Shown here one piece after another: positions 1-10,248 of a stretch of 64,000 bases of DNA. Every line of letters begins with the position of its first letter. Position 1 is the first letter of the stretch. The stretch spans positions 1 to 64,000 of the forward strand of contig NZ_JAGDXI010000044.1 of assembly GCF_023256325.1 (NCBI RefSeq). Reading direction: 5' to 3'. The translations under genes and the position numbers were made by a program. Under the pieces are notes generated by a model that saw only the letters and a program-made list of their open reading frames with translations, did no database searches and was not told where the DNA came from. This DNA comes from Caldisphaera sp. (GTDB lineage: Archaea; Thermoproteota; Thermoprotei_A; Sulfolobales; Acidilobaceae).

Positions 1-53
1 GAGAAGAGGTCAACTGAGCCTGAAAGGGCAGTGATGATCCCTATGAGTGCTGA
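1..53 (+). ncRNA. Candidate C/D box sRNA, truncated at left edge of window
   Basis: GTGATGA (C or C' box, 31-37), then exactly 12 nt (tccctatgagtg, 38-49), then CTGA (D box, 50-53). A further CTGA at 20-23 (or 14-17) could be D'. Lies just 3' of the convergent CDC48 stop codon. First C box would be outside the window. Confidence 0.55.
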
Positions 54-54
54 T

Positions 55-2226
55 TTACCTGAACATGTGTTCTGGGACCTCTGTGGTCCCCTTCGTTGAT
101 TTTGATACTTTTTCAATTGCTTTTGCAAAATCTTTAGGTATCACGTAATCCCTGTTTTCCCTGATCGCATTCATTCCGGCTTCTGTGCAAATTGCTTTTA
201 TATCCGCACCTGACATGCCTTGTGTTGTTTCTGCTAAATATTTAAAGTCCACATCCCTTAAGTTCATTTTTTTAGTGTGTATTTTAAATATCTTTTCCCT
301 TGCTTCTTGATTTGGCATTGGAATCTCTATTATCCTGTCAAATCTCCCTGGTCTGATTAATGCTTCATCAAGAATGTCAGGCCTGTTTGTAGCGGCAATA
401 ATCTTTACATTTCCAAGTGGATCGAACCCGTCCATTTCAGCTAGCAATTGCATAAGTGTTCTCTGTACTTCCCTGTCCCCGGAAGTTGACATGTCAAGTC
501 TTCTTGAACCTATAGCATCTATTTCATCTATGAACAATATGGATGGAGATTTTTCTCTTGAAAGGTCAAAAAGTTCCCTTACTAGCCTTGCTCCTTCACC
601 GATGTATTTTCTAACAAGTTCCGAGCCTACGGTTCTAATGAATGTTGCATTTGTATTGTGAGCAACAGCCTTAGCAAGAAGGGTCTTACCTGTCCCTGGT
701 GGGCCTACAAGTAAAATACCTTTGGGTGGTTCTATTCCCACCTTTTTGAAAAGCTCAGGATTGAGCAATGGTAGTTCAACTGTTTCCTTTACTTCTCTTA
801 TCTGATAATCTAAACCTCCTATATCTTCCCAATGAACTTCTGGTATTTCAACCTGAATCTCTCTTAATCCGCTAGGCGTTATTTCTTTAAACGCGGAGAT
901 AAAATCCTCCATAGTAACTACCATTTTTTCTAAAACTTCAACTGGTATTTTCTCCTGCTCTATATCAATCTCTGGGAGATATCTTCTTAGTGCATGCATG
1001 GCGGCCTCTTTTACTAATGCTGCCAAATCTGCTCCTGTATATCCTTTTGTAATTTCTGATAGCCTTTCCATATCAACATCGTTATCTAATGGCATATGCC
1101 TTGTATGTATCTGCAAGATTTCCAATCTTCCTTGCTTATCAGGTAAAGGTACTTCAATTTCCCTATCAAACCTACCAGGTCTCCTTAATGCTGGATCTAC
1201 TGCATTTGGCCTATTTGTTGCTCCAATAACTATTACCTGGCCCCTATTTTCAAGCCCATCCATTAGAGCCAATAACTGTGCCACTACCCTTCTTTCCACT
1301 TCCCCTACAACTTCGTCTCTCTTAGGAGCTATTGCATCTATTTCATCGATAAATATTATTGCTGGCGCATTTTTCTTGGCCTCTTCAAAAATCTCTCTTA
1401 ATCTTTGTTCACTTTCTCCGTAAAACTTACTCATGATTTCAGGACCATTTATTGCAACAAAATATGCATCGCTTTCTGTTGCAACTGCTTTTGCTAATAA
1501 TGTCTTACCAGTTCCTGGAGGACCGAAGAGAAGAACTCCCTTAGGTGGCTCAATTCCGAGTCTCGCAAATAGTTCCGGGTGCCTTAATGGTAACTCAACT
1601 AATTCTCTAATTCTAGACACTACTTCCCTTAAACCGCCTATATCCTCGTAAGTCACCTTAGGAACGTTTATTTGTGTCATTGGCTTTTCAAGAATATCAA
1701 CTGAAGTTTTTTCACTTATTATAACAATTCCTCTTGGTCTTGTATCTATTACTGTCAATTGGACAGCCTGACCTATAACAGGAACGACTATAACATCTCC
1801 TTCGATGACAGGAGTTCCAACAAGCTTCTTTTTAACATATTTTTTAAATCCCTCATCAACTGATATCGAATGAACTGTTGGAGCCAACTTTACTTTTGTA
1901 GCCTGTTTTGGAATAGCCTTTCTAACAATTACCTTATCTCCAATATTGATGTCTGCGTTTTTTCTCAATATACCATCCATTCTTATTATATCTAGGCCTT
2001 GGTCTTCAGGCAATGCTGGCCATACAACAGCAACTGTCTTTTTCTTACCTTCTATTTCTACTATATCTCCTGGTTCAACATTTAGCTGCTTCATTATATC
2101 AACATCTATTCTTACTCTTCTTTTCCCAGTATCTCTTGGCCTTGCTTCAGATACTCTCAAAATTATTTCTTTCGAATTGTTAGATTGATTCTCTTCTGAC
2201 ATAATTTTACCCCACCATCTCCACAA
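55..2226 (-). CDS. CDC48/VCP-type AAA+ ATPase
   Basis: Two AAA modules ([15 protein letters not shown] twice; FIDEIDAI twice) and CDC48 N-domain. Real start probably the internal MSEENQSNN. Confidence 0.95.
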   Translation of the reverse strand: MWRWWGKIMSEENQSNNSKEIILRVSEARPRDTGKRRVRIDVDIMKQLNVEPGDIVEIEGKKKTVAVVWPALPEDQGLDIIRMDGILRKNADINIGDKVIVRKAIPKQATKVKLAPTVHSISVDEGFKKYVKKKLVGTPVIEGDVIVVPVIGQAVQLTVIDTRPRGIVIISEKTSVDILEKPMTQINVPKVTYEDIGGLREVVSRIRELVELPLRHPELFARLGIEPPKGVLLFGPPGTGKTLLAKAVATESDAYFVAINGPEIMSKFYGESEQRLREIFEEAKKNAPAIIFIDEIDAIAPKRDEVVGEVERRVVAQLLALMDGLENRGQVIVIGATNRPNAVDPALRRPGRFDREIEVPLPDKQGRLEILQIHTRHMPLDNDVDMERLSEITKGYTGADLAALVKEAAMHALRRYLPEIDIEQEKIPVEVLEKMVVTMEDFISAFKEITPSGLREIQVEIPEVHWEDIGGLDYQIREVKETVELPLLNPELFKKVGIEPPKGILLVGPPGTGKTLLAKAVAHNTNATFIRTVGSELVRKYIGEGARLVRELFDLSREKSPSILFIDEIDAIGSRRLDMSTSGDREVQRTLMQLLAEMDGFDPLGNVKIIAATNRPDILDEALIRPGRFDRIIEIPMPNQEAREKIFKIHTKKMNLRDVDFKYLAETTQGMSGADIKAICTEAGMNAIRENRDYVIPKDFAKAIEKVSKSTKGTTEVPEHMFR

Positions 2227-2498
2227 AAAAACTATGTTCCAGAGCCTTTAAATTAGCATTTTATATTATTTTTATAAATATTAATATTTTATATTATTTA
2301 AAAACTAAATTCACACGCTTTAGATTGAATAAAGTAAGAATTAAACAATAACAACAACTATTACTCATTTGTATAAATAATTTTAGATTCGTACTAAAAA
2401 TTATTTTATATATTTATTAATAATAGAAATTATAACAATATATGATAAGATTTATTTAACCTACGCATAATATAACATAATGCATAGGGGAGAATGGT

Positions 2499-2753
2499 TT
2501 GCCTGAAACCCAAAATACAATAAACCAAGGTAGAGTTGATGTTTATCATATAAATTGGGATTCTAAATCAGACGCTAGTTACGTAAAAAAGGAACTTGTT
2601 AATGCATTTAGGGCTAGGGCAAAAAGAGTTATAATTCATGTTTATAACTCTTCTGATTATTCCTATATGGAAAAGCTTAGAGATTTTTTAGGCGAATTTT
2701 TATCTCAAACAATCATAATTGTAAGAGAAAAGACTGATAGCAATTTAAGGTGA
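2499..2753 (+). CDS. Small conserved-looking protein translationally coupled to downstream radical SAM gene
   Basis: 84 aa ORF overlapping the start of the next gene by 4 nt; no recognised family. Confidence 0.6.
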   Translation: MPETQNTINQGRVDVYHINWDSKSDASYVKKELVNAFRARAKRVIIHVYNSSDYSYMEKLRDFLGEFLSQTIIIVREKTDSNLR

Positions 2754-4318
2754 TAGAAATGGTATTTGATGTAATATTAACTACTGATAGGACAATGATG
2801 AGTGATCATCATAAGCATGAGTTCTTAGGATTTATGACTACTGGACCATCTATTGGCCTACCAGAGTCGATCTGGAAATGGATAGCGGCACCTAAGCCAA
2901 AAGTAGATAAGCTGGGTAGGCCAGCTATAGCACCTTATGGTATTAGAAAAATAGAAGCCGCTTTAATTGATTCTGGAATAAACGCATCAGTGATTGATCC
3001 AGATCACATAAATAAGCACTTAGATACAGTAAAAGTAATAATGATAGGCCATCATGATTATTTTGCATATGGTCCCCCAAGCAGCGAATGGTGGAGTATA
3101 ACAGGCAAGGAGCCTATTAATAGAGTTTCGTTTAGAAAATTCATGGAAAGCCCTGCTATAAGGAAAGCTAAAGAGAAAGGGGTAAAAATAATTGTTGGCG
3201 GCCCTGCTGCTTGGCAGTGGTTATGGTCTCTTGAGGAATGGAAAAAATGGGGGGTTGATACAGTCGTAGATGGGGAAGCAGAAAAAGTTTCCGTTGAACT
3301 AGTTAAAAAAGCTCTTAACAATGAAGATTTGCCAGATTATGTTTTTATAGGACCCCTTGACGTTCCGTCATTGGATGAAATACCTAAAATAAAGCATGCA
3401 AGCGTAAATGGGCTAGTAGAAATAATGAGAGGATGCCCTAGAGGGTGCAAGTTTTGTAGCGTAACTCTAAGAGCGTGGAGGTCTATACCACCAGAAAAAG
3501 TTATAGAAGAAGTAAAATTAAACCTGAGTGAAGGTGTCGATCAAATACTTCTTCATAGTGAAGATAATTTACTTTATTTTGCTGATGGAATTAGGCCCAG
3601 GCCAGAGAAACTTTTGAAATTACACACAATGGTAAGAGAAATATCAGATTTACCTATAGCATGGTCTCATGTTAGCTTAGCGGCTGTAAAATATGCAGAA
3701 GAAAACTATAAGTTAATATCTAAGCTTACAGATATCATGTATAGCGGGAATCAAGATTTCTTAGGAGTAGAAATAGGCCTAGAAACAGGTAGTGTTAAGC
3801 TAGCCAAAAAAATCATGCCAGCTAAATCTGCCCCTTATAGCGCAGATAAGTGGCCCGATGTAGTTGAATCCGCATTCTCAATTTTAATGGATCACAATAT
3901 TATTCCTGCGGTAACATTAATTGTCGGTCTTCCTGAAGAAGAGCCAGATGATGTAATGGCTACAACAGAGCTCATAGAAAGGTTAAGACCATATAGAAGC
4001 TTAATAGTTCCTATGTTCTTTGTCCCAATGGGTCAATTAAAAGAAAGGGATTGGTTTAGAAAGAATTTCTTAACAAGAGAACACATAGACCTACTTAAAG
4101 CAACTTTAAACCATAGCACATATTGGGCAAAAGACATAGTTAGTAGATTTTATATTAAAGGATTCAAATATGGCCCTGTAAGGTTTTTACTAAATTACAT
4201 AACCGACTACATACAGAAGAAGGCTTTGATAGCTGCTGAGATGGTGGAAAAAAGTTGGGAAGAAGATAAATTAAAGAATAAAAGCAAAGAACAAATACCA
4301 ACAAAAATACAAGTATAA
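2750..4318 (+). CDS. B12-binding-domain radical SAM protein
   Basis: CPRGCKFCSV radical SAM CxxxCxxC motif, preceded by a Rossmann-like B12-binding-type region. Confidence 0.88.
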   Translation: MIEMVFDVILTTDRTMMSDHHKHEFLGFMTTGPSIGLPESIWKWIAAPKPKVDKLGRPAIAPYGIRKIEAALIDSGINASVIDPDHINKHLDTVKVIMIGHHDYFAYGPPSSEWWSITGKEPINRVSFRKFMESPAIRKAKEKGVKIIVGGPAAWQWLWSLEEWKKWGVDTVVDGEAEKVSVELVKKALNNEDLPDYVFIGPLDVPSLDEIPKIKHASVNGLVEIMRGCPRGCKFCSVTLRAWRSIPPEKVIEEVKLNLSEGVDQILLHSEDNLLYFADGIRPRPEKLLKLHTMVREISDLPIAWSHVSLAAVKYAEENYKLISKLTDIMYSGNQDFLGVEIGLETGSVKLAKKIMPAKSAPYSADKWPDVVESAFSILMDHNIIPAVTLIVGLPEEEPDDVMATTELIERLRPYRSLIVPMFFVPMGQLKERDWFRKNFLTREHIDLLKATLNHSTYWAKDIVSRFYIKGFKYGPVRFLLNYITDYIQKKALIAAEMVEKSWEEDKLKNKSKEQIPTKIQV

Positions 4319-4390
4319 ACTATTTTAATTTTGAAGATAACATAATAATTTAATTCTTTTTTAATTACATCATGCTATTGGGAATTAAGT

Positions 4391-5299
4391 TTGAATAGAA
4401 GAAATTTATTAATGATTGCAGTGCTATTAATTATAATGATTGCAGTGTTCTCCATAATTACAGAAAACCCAATTAAAATCATCTATATAATATACAAAGG
4501 TAACATTTTATTACTATATTCATTTTTATTAATAACTTTATCGGAAATTATAAAATCGTTCAGGCTCTATTACATATGCAATTCATCAAAAAAATGCAAA
4601 ATAAATTTTATCGAAGCTATGGAAATTCAATTTAACGGATTCTTTGCAGGAACGATTACCCCAGGAAATTTTGGAGGGGTTCCCACAATTGCTGGATTAA
4701 TAAGTAAATACTCTCAAACTCCAATGGGAGAAGCATTTGGTATTTCTTCTCTCCAGTCATTTTTTGACGGCATAATACCATCAGTTGTATCATTTGTATT
4801 ATCATTATATTATCTACCCAAATCTATAGGTATAACTATTTTCTCTTTTTTAACTATAATATTTTGGATTTTAGTTTTTAATGTTAACATAAAAAATTTC
4901 TTTATGAAACTTATTAGTAAAATAGGAAAAGATAATATAAAGCAAAGAATAATATATGAGATAGATAGATTCCAAAACTTACTTAGAATTGCTGGAAATA
5001 AGAAAATAATAATAAATTCCATAGCTATTACATTAGTTGCATATATAATCCAAGTATTTTCAATAAGTATTTTATTAAAAAATTTAGATATAACTTATTT
5101 AAATATCTTTATAGCTCTAATGTTTAACTATTCTATGGCATCATTTCCTACACCAGCTGGAGAAGGAGGGGCTGAATATGGGCTTGCATTATTATTGCCT
5201 TTAAATGTTGTTATTTTATGGAGATTAACTTATGTTTTTTCAGGTCTAATATCGGGAGGCTTTTCTTATTTAACTTTTAAGAAGCTAAAAAAATCATAA
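4391..5299 (+). CDS. UPF0104 / lysylphosphatidylglycerol synthase TM-region-like membrane protein
   Basis: Multiple TM segments; GTITPGNFGGVPTIAGL and FPTPAGEGGAEYG motifs typical of the family. Confidence 0.75.
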   Translation: MNRRNLLMIAVLLIIMIAVFSIITENPIKIIYIIYKGNILLLYSFLLITLSEIIKSFRLYYICNSSKKCKINFIEAMEIQFNGFFAGTITPGNFGGVPTIAGLISKYSQTPMGEAFGISSLQSFFDGIIPSVVSFVLSLYYLPKSIGITIFSFLTIIFWILVFNVNIKNFFMKLISKIGKDNIKQRIIYEIDRFQNLLRIAGNKKIIINSIAITLVAYIIQVFSISILLKNLDITYLNIFIALMFNYSMASFPTPAGEGGAEYGLALLLPLNVVILWRLTYVFSGLISGGFSYLTFKKLKKS

Positions 5300-5412
5300 A
5301 AGCATATTTAAATATTTTCACCCTTATTTTATCAAATGATCTGAGGTGAAAAGAAATTTCAATAGAAGAAAATAAAAGAATAGTAATAAGTCCACCAACA
5401 CATCCAATATTT

Positions 5413-6108
5413 ATGGGATTTTATCTAATGGCAGGAGTTATTATAGCATTAATAGCCTTTAGATTTCCAGTATATATAGCGCAGTCATCTACCTTAAGTT
5501 ACGCTCTTCCTTTAGGCATACTATCTGCAATACTAATAGTATTGAGTCCAGCTTTGAGTTTTGTAAACCTTATAGTGAAAAGGATCAGAACTGGAATAAT
5601 AGAAAATGTATTAGAATTACAATACGTTGATTTTTTTGGGATTCCTATACCAGTTCCTAAAATGACTTTTAGAGAAGAAACCATGTCTATTGCCGTTAAT
5701 ATAGGAGGAGCTTTAGTTCCCTTATTTGTGTCAATAACATTATTCATATTAATGATTTATTCCCCATATTCAAAAATATTTTACATGGCTTTTATTGTTT
5801 CTCTTCTTATTAATACTTTAACAACATATTTTTTGGCAAAGCCTATAAAAGGTGTTGGAATAGCAGTGCCAGCATTTATACCGCCCATTATATCATCAAT
5901 TCCAGCAATATTAATCGCTGGAATAAGTCCAGCTGCTGCTTCAGCAGCATATATTAGCGGATCCATGGGCAGCTTGTTGGGAGCAGATATATTGCATTTA
6001 GCAAAAGAGCCTGAAAAAATATTTGCTCCTTTAGTAAGCATTGGTGGAGCAGGAATTTTTGATGGAGTATTTATAACAGGTTTAATTGCGTTTGTAATAG
6101 CATATTAA
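5413..6108 (+). CDS. DUF1614-like integral membrane protein
   Basis: Polytopic membrane ORF. True start may be ATT at 5356 (see findings). Confidence 0.6.
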   Translation: MGFYLMAGVIIALIAFRFPVYIAQSSTLSYALPLGILSAILIVLSPALSFVNLIVKRIRTGIIENVLELQYVDFFGIPIPVPKMTFREETMSIAVNIGGALVPLFVSITLFILMIYSPYSKIFYMAFIVSLLINTLTTYFLAKPIKGVGIAVPAFIPPIISSIPAILIAGISPAAASAAYISGSMGSLLGADILHLAKEPEKIFAPLVSIGGAGIFDGVFITGLIAFVIAY

Positions 6109-7122
6109 TCATATTTTTATGTTTATCTCATAGATTGACTGTTTTGGACTATAATCTAATACCCTTCTGACTTGCGATATCTCGAAACTATAATTACAAT
6201 TTACTTTTAATTGATCCAAAATTATATTTAAATTTTGTTTTTTATTGTCTAATAAAGTATATAGATGTATATTACCTTGATTTTTTATTAGATTGCATGC
6301 TGCTCTTAAAAAAGAAAGAGAACCTGTAGGATGATTCATTATTATTCTATCAAATTTAGTTTTAATAATATTGTCAAGGTTCATAGAGTCACTTCTTATA
6401 AAAAATGTTTCTCCTTTTAATGTCTTTTTATTAATTTTTGCATTCATAGATGCAAGACTTATAGCATAGGGATTTAAATCAACACCTATAACCCTTGATA
6501 TTCTTTTCTTAGCAATGTTTAATGCAAAACCTCCTACGCCTGTAAACATATCTAATACAAATTCTCCATCTTTTACCATATCTGCTATCCTATTATGCTC
6601 CCCCCCAAGTCTTGGGTTGAAATAAACCTTTTTTATATCAACGTAGAAAATCAAACCATTTTCTTTATACAAAGTTAATGTATTATCCTTTCCATAAAGT
6701 AATATGAGTTTTGGTACTCTAAATTCCCCCTCTGTATCTATTTTTGCATATACACTTTCTATATTAGGATTAATCCTAGCAATTTCACTTGCTGCTTTTC
6801 TCAATATTTCCAAGTTACCTTTATAATTTATTATTGCTATTTTACCTATTATTAGATAACTAGATATGCCTTCTATAATTGCATTTAATTTCTTTGATTT
6901 AAATTTATATTCTTCAAATAATTCATTACAAATTTCAAAAGGAAAAAATTTTCCAATCTCATTTAAAGATTTTTCATTTACTATAGGTATCAATAAATAA
7001 TTGCCTTCTTTTCTTGGCCTTAAATCCTGATTCAATAAACCCATCTCTTTCAATATATTAATAGCATTATTTCCCAACTCTTTATACACTTTAATGCATT
7101 TACTACTTGTTTTGCCAGGCAT
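6109..7122 (-). CDS. Trm5-like tRNA (guanine-N1)-methyltransferase family protein
   Basis: SAM-binding VLDMFTGVGGFALNIAKK and NHPTGS motif typical of the archaeal Trm5/Tyw2 family. Confidence 0.8.
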   Translation of the reverse strand: MPGKTSSKCIKVYKELGNNAINILKEMGLLNQDLRPRKEGNYLLIPIVNEKSLNEIGKFFPFEICNELFEEYKFKSKKLNAIIEGISSYLIIGKIAIINYKGNLEILRKAASEIARINPNIESVYAKIDTEGEFRVPKLILLYGKDNTLTLYKENGLIFYVDIKKVYFNPRLGGEHNRIADMVKDGEFVLDMFTGVGGFALNIAKKRISRVIGVDLNPYAISLASMNAKINKKTLKGETFFIRSDSMNLDNIIKTKFDRIIMNHPTGSLSFLRAACNLIKNQGNIHLYTLLDNKKQNLNIILDQLKVNCNYSFEISQVRRVLDYSPKQSIYEINIKI

Positions 7123-7175
7123 TACAATTACCTATTTACATCCAATTTATTAATTCTACCTGATCTATATAATTT

Positions 7176-7489
7176 TGTAGGCCAGGATAGTGGCTGACGG
7201 GCCTATTGGCCTGAGGAAACACCGCCCTCTCGGTGGCAGCTGGGCCTCTGGCTGAGGTGATACCTCAGGCAACGGCACAGAAACGAAACGGCCTCCATTA
7301 TATGATAATGATGCAGCAAGATCTTCTTGGCAACAAGAAGATAGTAATCTGCTGAAGATAATGGAGGATGCGATGAAACGGCCGACCCCAGCGGAGCAAG
7401 GTAGAGGGCTATGAGGAGCCACGCAAGCCCTCTAAATCCGCAGAGTCAAATGCCACTAAACAGAAGGCGGGTTATTATCCTGGCCTACA
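7176..7489 (+). ncRNA. rnpB: RNase P RNA (archaeal)
   Basis: Perfect 14-bp terminal helix TGTAGGCCAGGATA / TATCCTGGCCTACA; internal GAGGAAAC, ACAGAAAC and GAAGGCGGGTTAT conserved blocks; GC-rich island in AT-rich DNA. Confidence 0.92.
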
Positions 7490-7574
7490 AATATTTACGA
7501 TAGTTAGAAAAATAGTTTATCTAAAAGCATAAAGGTATCGTAATAAAAGATTTTTATTATAATTATAGATTAAG

Positions 7575-8474
7575 ATGAGGTTTTATAGACTACTTATATC
7601 TTATTATACTTGTATGGTGGACAGTTTGTCAACCGAAAAATATGGAATCGTAATAAAACCCAATAGTACAATAGCAAAAGAAATTGCTTTAAAAGTTATA
7701 AAAGTTCTTACTAAATACAATAAACAACCAATTTTAGAAAAAGAAAGCAAAGAAAACTATAGCGATATAAACACTATAGACGATTTTAACATTGAAATAA
7801 ATCCACCTAGCAAAATTATTGTAATTGGAGGCGATGGAACTTTATTAAGAACTGTAATGAGAGAAAAGACAGGAAACTCAATAATAATGGCTATTAGAGC
7901 TGGGAAAAGAGGTTTTATGTTGGACGTGGAAGAATATGAAGTAGAAAACAAAGTCTATGAATTTATAAATAACAAGTTCACTTTGGTTGAGTATCCCAGA
8001 TTACAACCTATATTTAACGGAGAAACTAAAAATTGTGCTATGAATGATATAGTAATTTTTACCTCAGATGGATCGTTAGTTAAGCTTGATGCATATTATA
8101 ATGGCGATAGAATCTATGGTGTTGATGGAGATGGTATAGTTGTATCAACAACAATTGGCTCAACAGCCTACAGCCTAAGCGCAGGAGGGCCTATAATTGA
8201 TCCCAGGCTAAATTCTATAATTTTAACCCCATTAAATCCAGTTCAACTTCATATAAGACCTGTAGTACTTCCATATAGTGGATATATTGATATTAATATA
8301 AAAGATGATAGCGGAAATTATTTCATAAATATTGATGGACAAGAAAAAATACCAAGCAGGTCTAAGTCTTCTCTTAGAATAACTTTATGCGATAAACCAG
8401 CAAAAATAGCAAGATTTAGATGGTGGGAAAACTATTATGAGAGACTATTCTCTAGGTTATTATCATACTGGTAA
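7575..8474 (+). CDS. nadK: NAD kinase
   Basis: VIGGDGTLLRTVM (GGDGT motif), GSTAYSLSAGGPI. Likely start is GTG within the ORF at VDSLSTEKYGIVIK. Confidence 0.9.
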   Translation: MRFYRLLISYYTCMVDSLSTEKYGIVIKPNSTIAKEIALKVIKVLTKYNKQPILEKESKENYSDINTIDDFNIEINPPSKIIVIGGDGTLLRTVMREKTGNSIIMAIRAGKRGFMLDVEEYEVENKVYEFINNKFTLVEYPRLQPIFNGETKNCAMNDIVIFTSDGSLVKLDAYYNGDRIYGVDGDGIVVSTTIGSTAYSLSAGGPIIDPRLNSIILTPLNPVQLHIRPVVLPYSGYIDINIKDDSGNYFINIDGQEKIPSRSKSSLRITLCDKPAKIARFRWWENYYERLFSRLLSYW

Positions 8475-8868
8475 TAATTGCATAATATTAGATACTGGAG
8501 CTATATTTTCAGGGTTTGTATTAAGTAATTTGGATAAGAGTATAACTACTTCATCTGTTATACAAGAAGTAAAAGATGAGGCATCCAAAAATATATTAAA
8601 TATAATTATAAATGCAGATAAGCTATCTATAATAGATCCTGATGCTAAATTTTTATTAAAAATAAAAGAAGAGGCAAAGAAATGGAAACTTTCTAGCAAA
8701 CTAAGTAAAACTGATCTAGATGTTTTAGCGCTATCTTTACAATACAAAGAAAAATGCGAAGAAGTTTATTTAGCAACAGACGATTATTCGATTCAAAAAT
8801 TAGCTGTAAAACTTGGAATTAAAATAATAAAAATCAAGTATAAAGGTATTAAAGAATTAAAGAAATAA
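8437..8868 (+). CDS. PIN-domain ribonuclease, NOB1-like
   Basis: IILDTGAIFSG, SVIQEVKDE, LSKTDLDVLALSL, VYLATDDYSIQKLA: PIN acidic residues in NOB1-like order; no zinc ribbon at C-terminus. Confidence 0.75.
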   Translation: MRDYSLGYYHTGNNCIILDTGAIFSGFVLSNLDKSITTSSVIQEVKDEASKNILNIIINADKLSIIDPDAKFLLKIKEEAKKWKLSSKLSKTDLDVLALSLQYKEKCEEVYLATDDYSIQKLAVKLGIKIIKIKYKGIKELKK

Positions 8869-8895
8869 ATACAATATTAAATAATTTTAAATGAT

Positions 8896-10248
8896 TTAAT
8901 TGCCGTCTGATATAGTATGAATTTTTAGTAAAGATTTTTCATAATTCCTATCTATTACTTCCCCTCTAAGATCGAAATATGTAGCATTACTTATTTTTAC
9001 TTTTACTCTCTTACCAATTAAATCGCTATCACCTTTAATTGCAATAGGAAAATAATTATTTAATCTTGCCATAACATAATTCTTCTTAAATCCATGAGAC
9101 GTAACTAATGCTTCGTATTCGTTACCAACGTACTTTTTATATATATCTAAATCTATTTGCTTAATTACTTCATTTAAAATTAGACTTCTTTCCTTTTTTA
9201 TTGGCTCTGGAACTTGCTCCATATATGCTGCCTTAGTTCTTGGTCTTATACTGTATTGAGCTAAGTAAACTCTTTCAAACCTTAAATCTTTAACAAGTTT
9301 GACCGTGTTTTGAAAAGCCTCTTCATCTTCTCCTGGATGTCCAACTATAATATCTGTAGCAAATAAAGAATCTGGATATTTAGATTTTATTTTGTTATGT
9401 AATTGCTTATAATCATCTATAGTATAATTTCTATTCATTATTTTTAAAACTTCATCATCTCCTGATTGAACTGGTATGTGGAAGAACTTGAATACCCTTT
9501 CATCATTATAATAACTAAGTAAATTATCAATTATTTCAATTGACTTATCTGGTGTCATCATTCCAATTCTTATTCTATAATCTCCTTTTACTTTATCTAA
9601 TATTGTGTTAATCAAATCATCAAGTCTAAATTTAGGATTAAAATCTAATCCATAAGCGGCTATATCTTGACCAGTTAATCTAATTTCTTTAACACCATTT
9701 TTTACTAGCTTCTCAAAGACTTCTATAATAATTCTAGGCTTATATGATCTTAAAGTTTTTCTGGCCAATTTCGTAATGCAAAAACTACAATTATCAACAC
9801 AGCCTTCTTCTATCATAATTGTTGCAATGCTATCCTCTATAGGAGGTGTTGGAATAAAATCTGTGTTCCTCTCACCATCAATTAATACTATTTTATCTTT
9901 ATTATTAACAACTTCTAATATCCTAGTTACGTTTTGAGGAGATATTAGGCTTGCATTTTGGACAACTCTATTAATTAGAGATGGTCTAGCTTTAGCTAAA
10001 CAACCCGAAACTATTAACTTTGAATTGCCGTAGTTTTTCTTAATTTCATTAAGTCTCTTCAATATCTTTGCTTCCGTGTCTAATCTAACAGCACAAGTAT
10101 TAACTATTATAATATCTGCTTCACTTATCTCTGATGTTTTTTCAAAATTGTTTTGAGATAATATAGAGTCCATAGTTGAGCTATCAAATTCCGAAAGAGC
10201 ACAGCCAAATGTCTCAATGTAGTATTTTTTCAAGCGTTTCACTCTCAA
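8896..10248 (-). CDS. Methylthiotransferase, archaeal/eukaryotic e-MtaB (CDKAL1-like) tRNA t6A modification enzyme
   Basis: N-terminal ETFGCALSEFDSS, radical SAM CVDNCSFCITKLARK, C-terminal TRAM-like region. Confidence 0.9.
   Translation of the reverse strand: MRVKRLKKYYIETFGCALSEFDSSTMDSILSQNNFEKTSEISEADIIIVNTCAVRLDTEAKILKRLNEIKKNYGNSKLIVSGCLAKARPSLINRVVQNASLISPQNVTRILEVVNNKDKIVLIDGERNTDFIPTPPIEDSIATIMIEEGCVDNCSFCITKLARKTLRSYKPRIIIEVFEKLVKNGVKEIRLTGQDIAAYGLDFNPKFRLDDLINTILDKVKGDYRIRIGMMTPDKSIEIIDNLLSYYNDERVFKFFHIPVQSGDDEVLKIMNRNYTIDDYKQLHNKIKSKYPDSLFATDIIVGHPGEDEEAFQNTVKLVKDLRFERVYLAQYSIRPRTKAAYMEQVPEPIKKERSLILNEVIKQIDLDIYKKYVGNEYEALVTSHGFKKNYVMARLNNYFPIAIKGDSDLIGKRVKVKISNATYFDLRGEVIDRNYEKSLLKIHTISDGN

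Noticed and set aside
374-2188. Four plus-strand ORFs (374-661, 998-1423, 1433-1651, 1946-2188)
   Set aside because: All antisense to the well-conserved CDC48 coding sequence; low-complexity Ser/Ile-rich translations typical of shadow frames.
2227-2498. AT-rich divergent intergenic region considered as a replication origin
   Set aside because: No Orc1/Cdc6 or WhiP gene nearby and no recognisable origin recognition box; simple divergent promoter region is enough.
4410-4450. Direct repeat atgattgcagtg(c/t)t, two copies
   Set aside because: Falls in a hydrophobic TM segment (MIAVLLIIMIAVF) where low-complexity codon reuse is expected.
7165-7422. 85-aa minus-strand ORF
   Set aside because: Lies within the RNase P RNA gene; high-GC structural RNA yields chance open frames.
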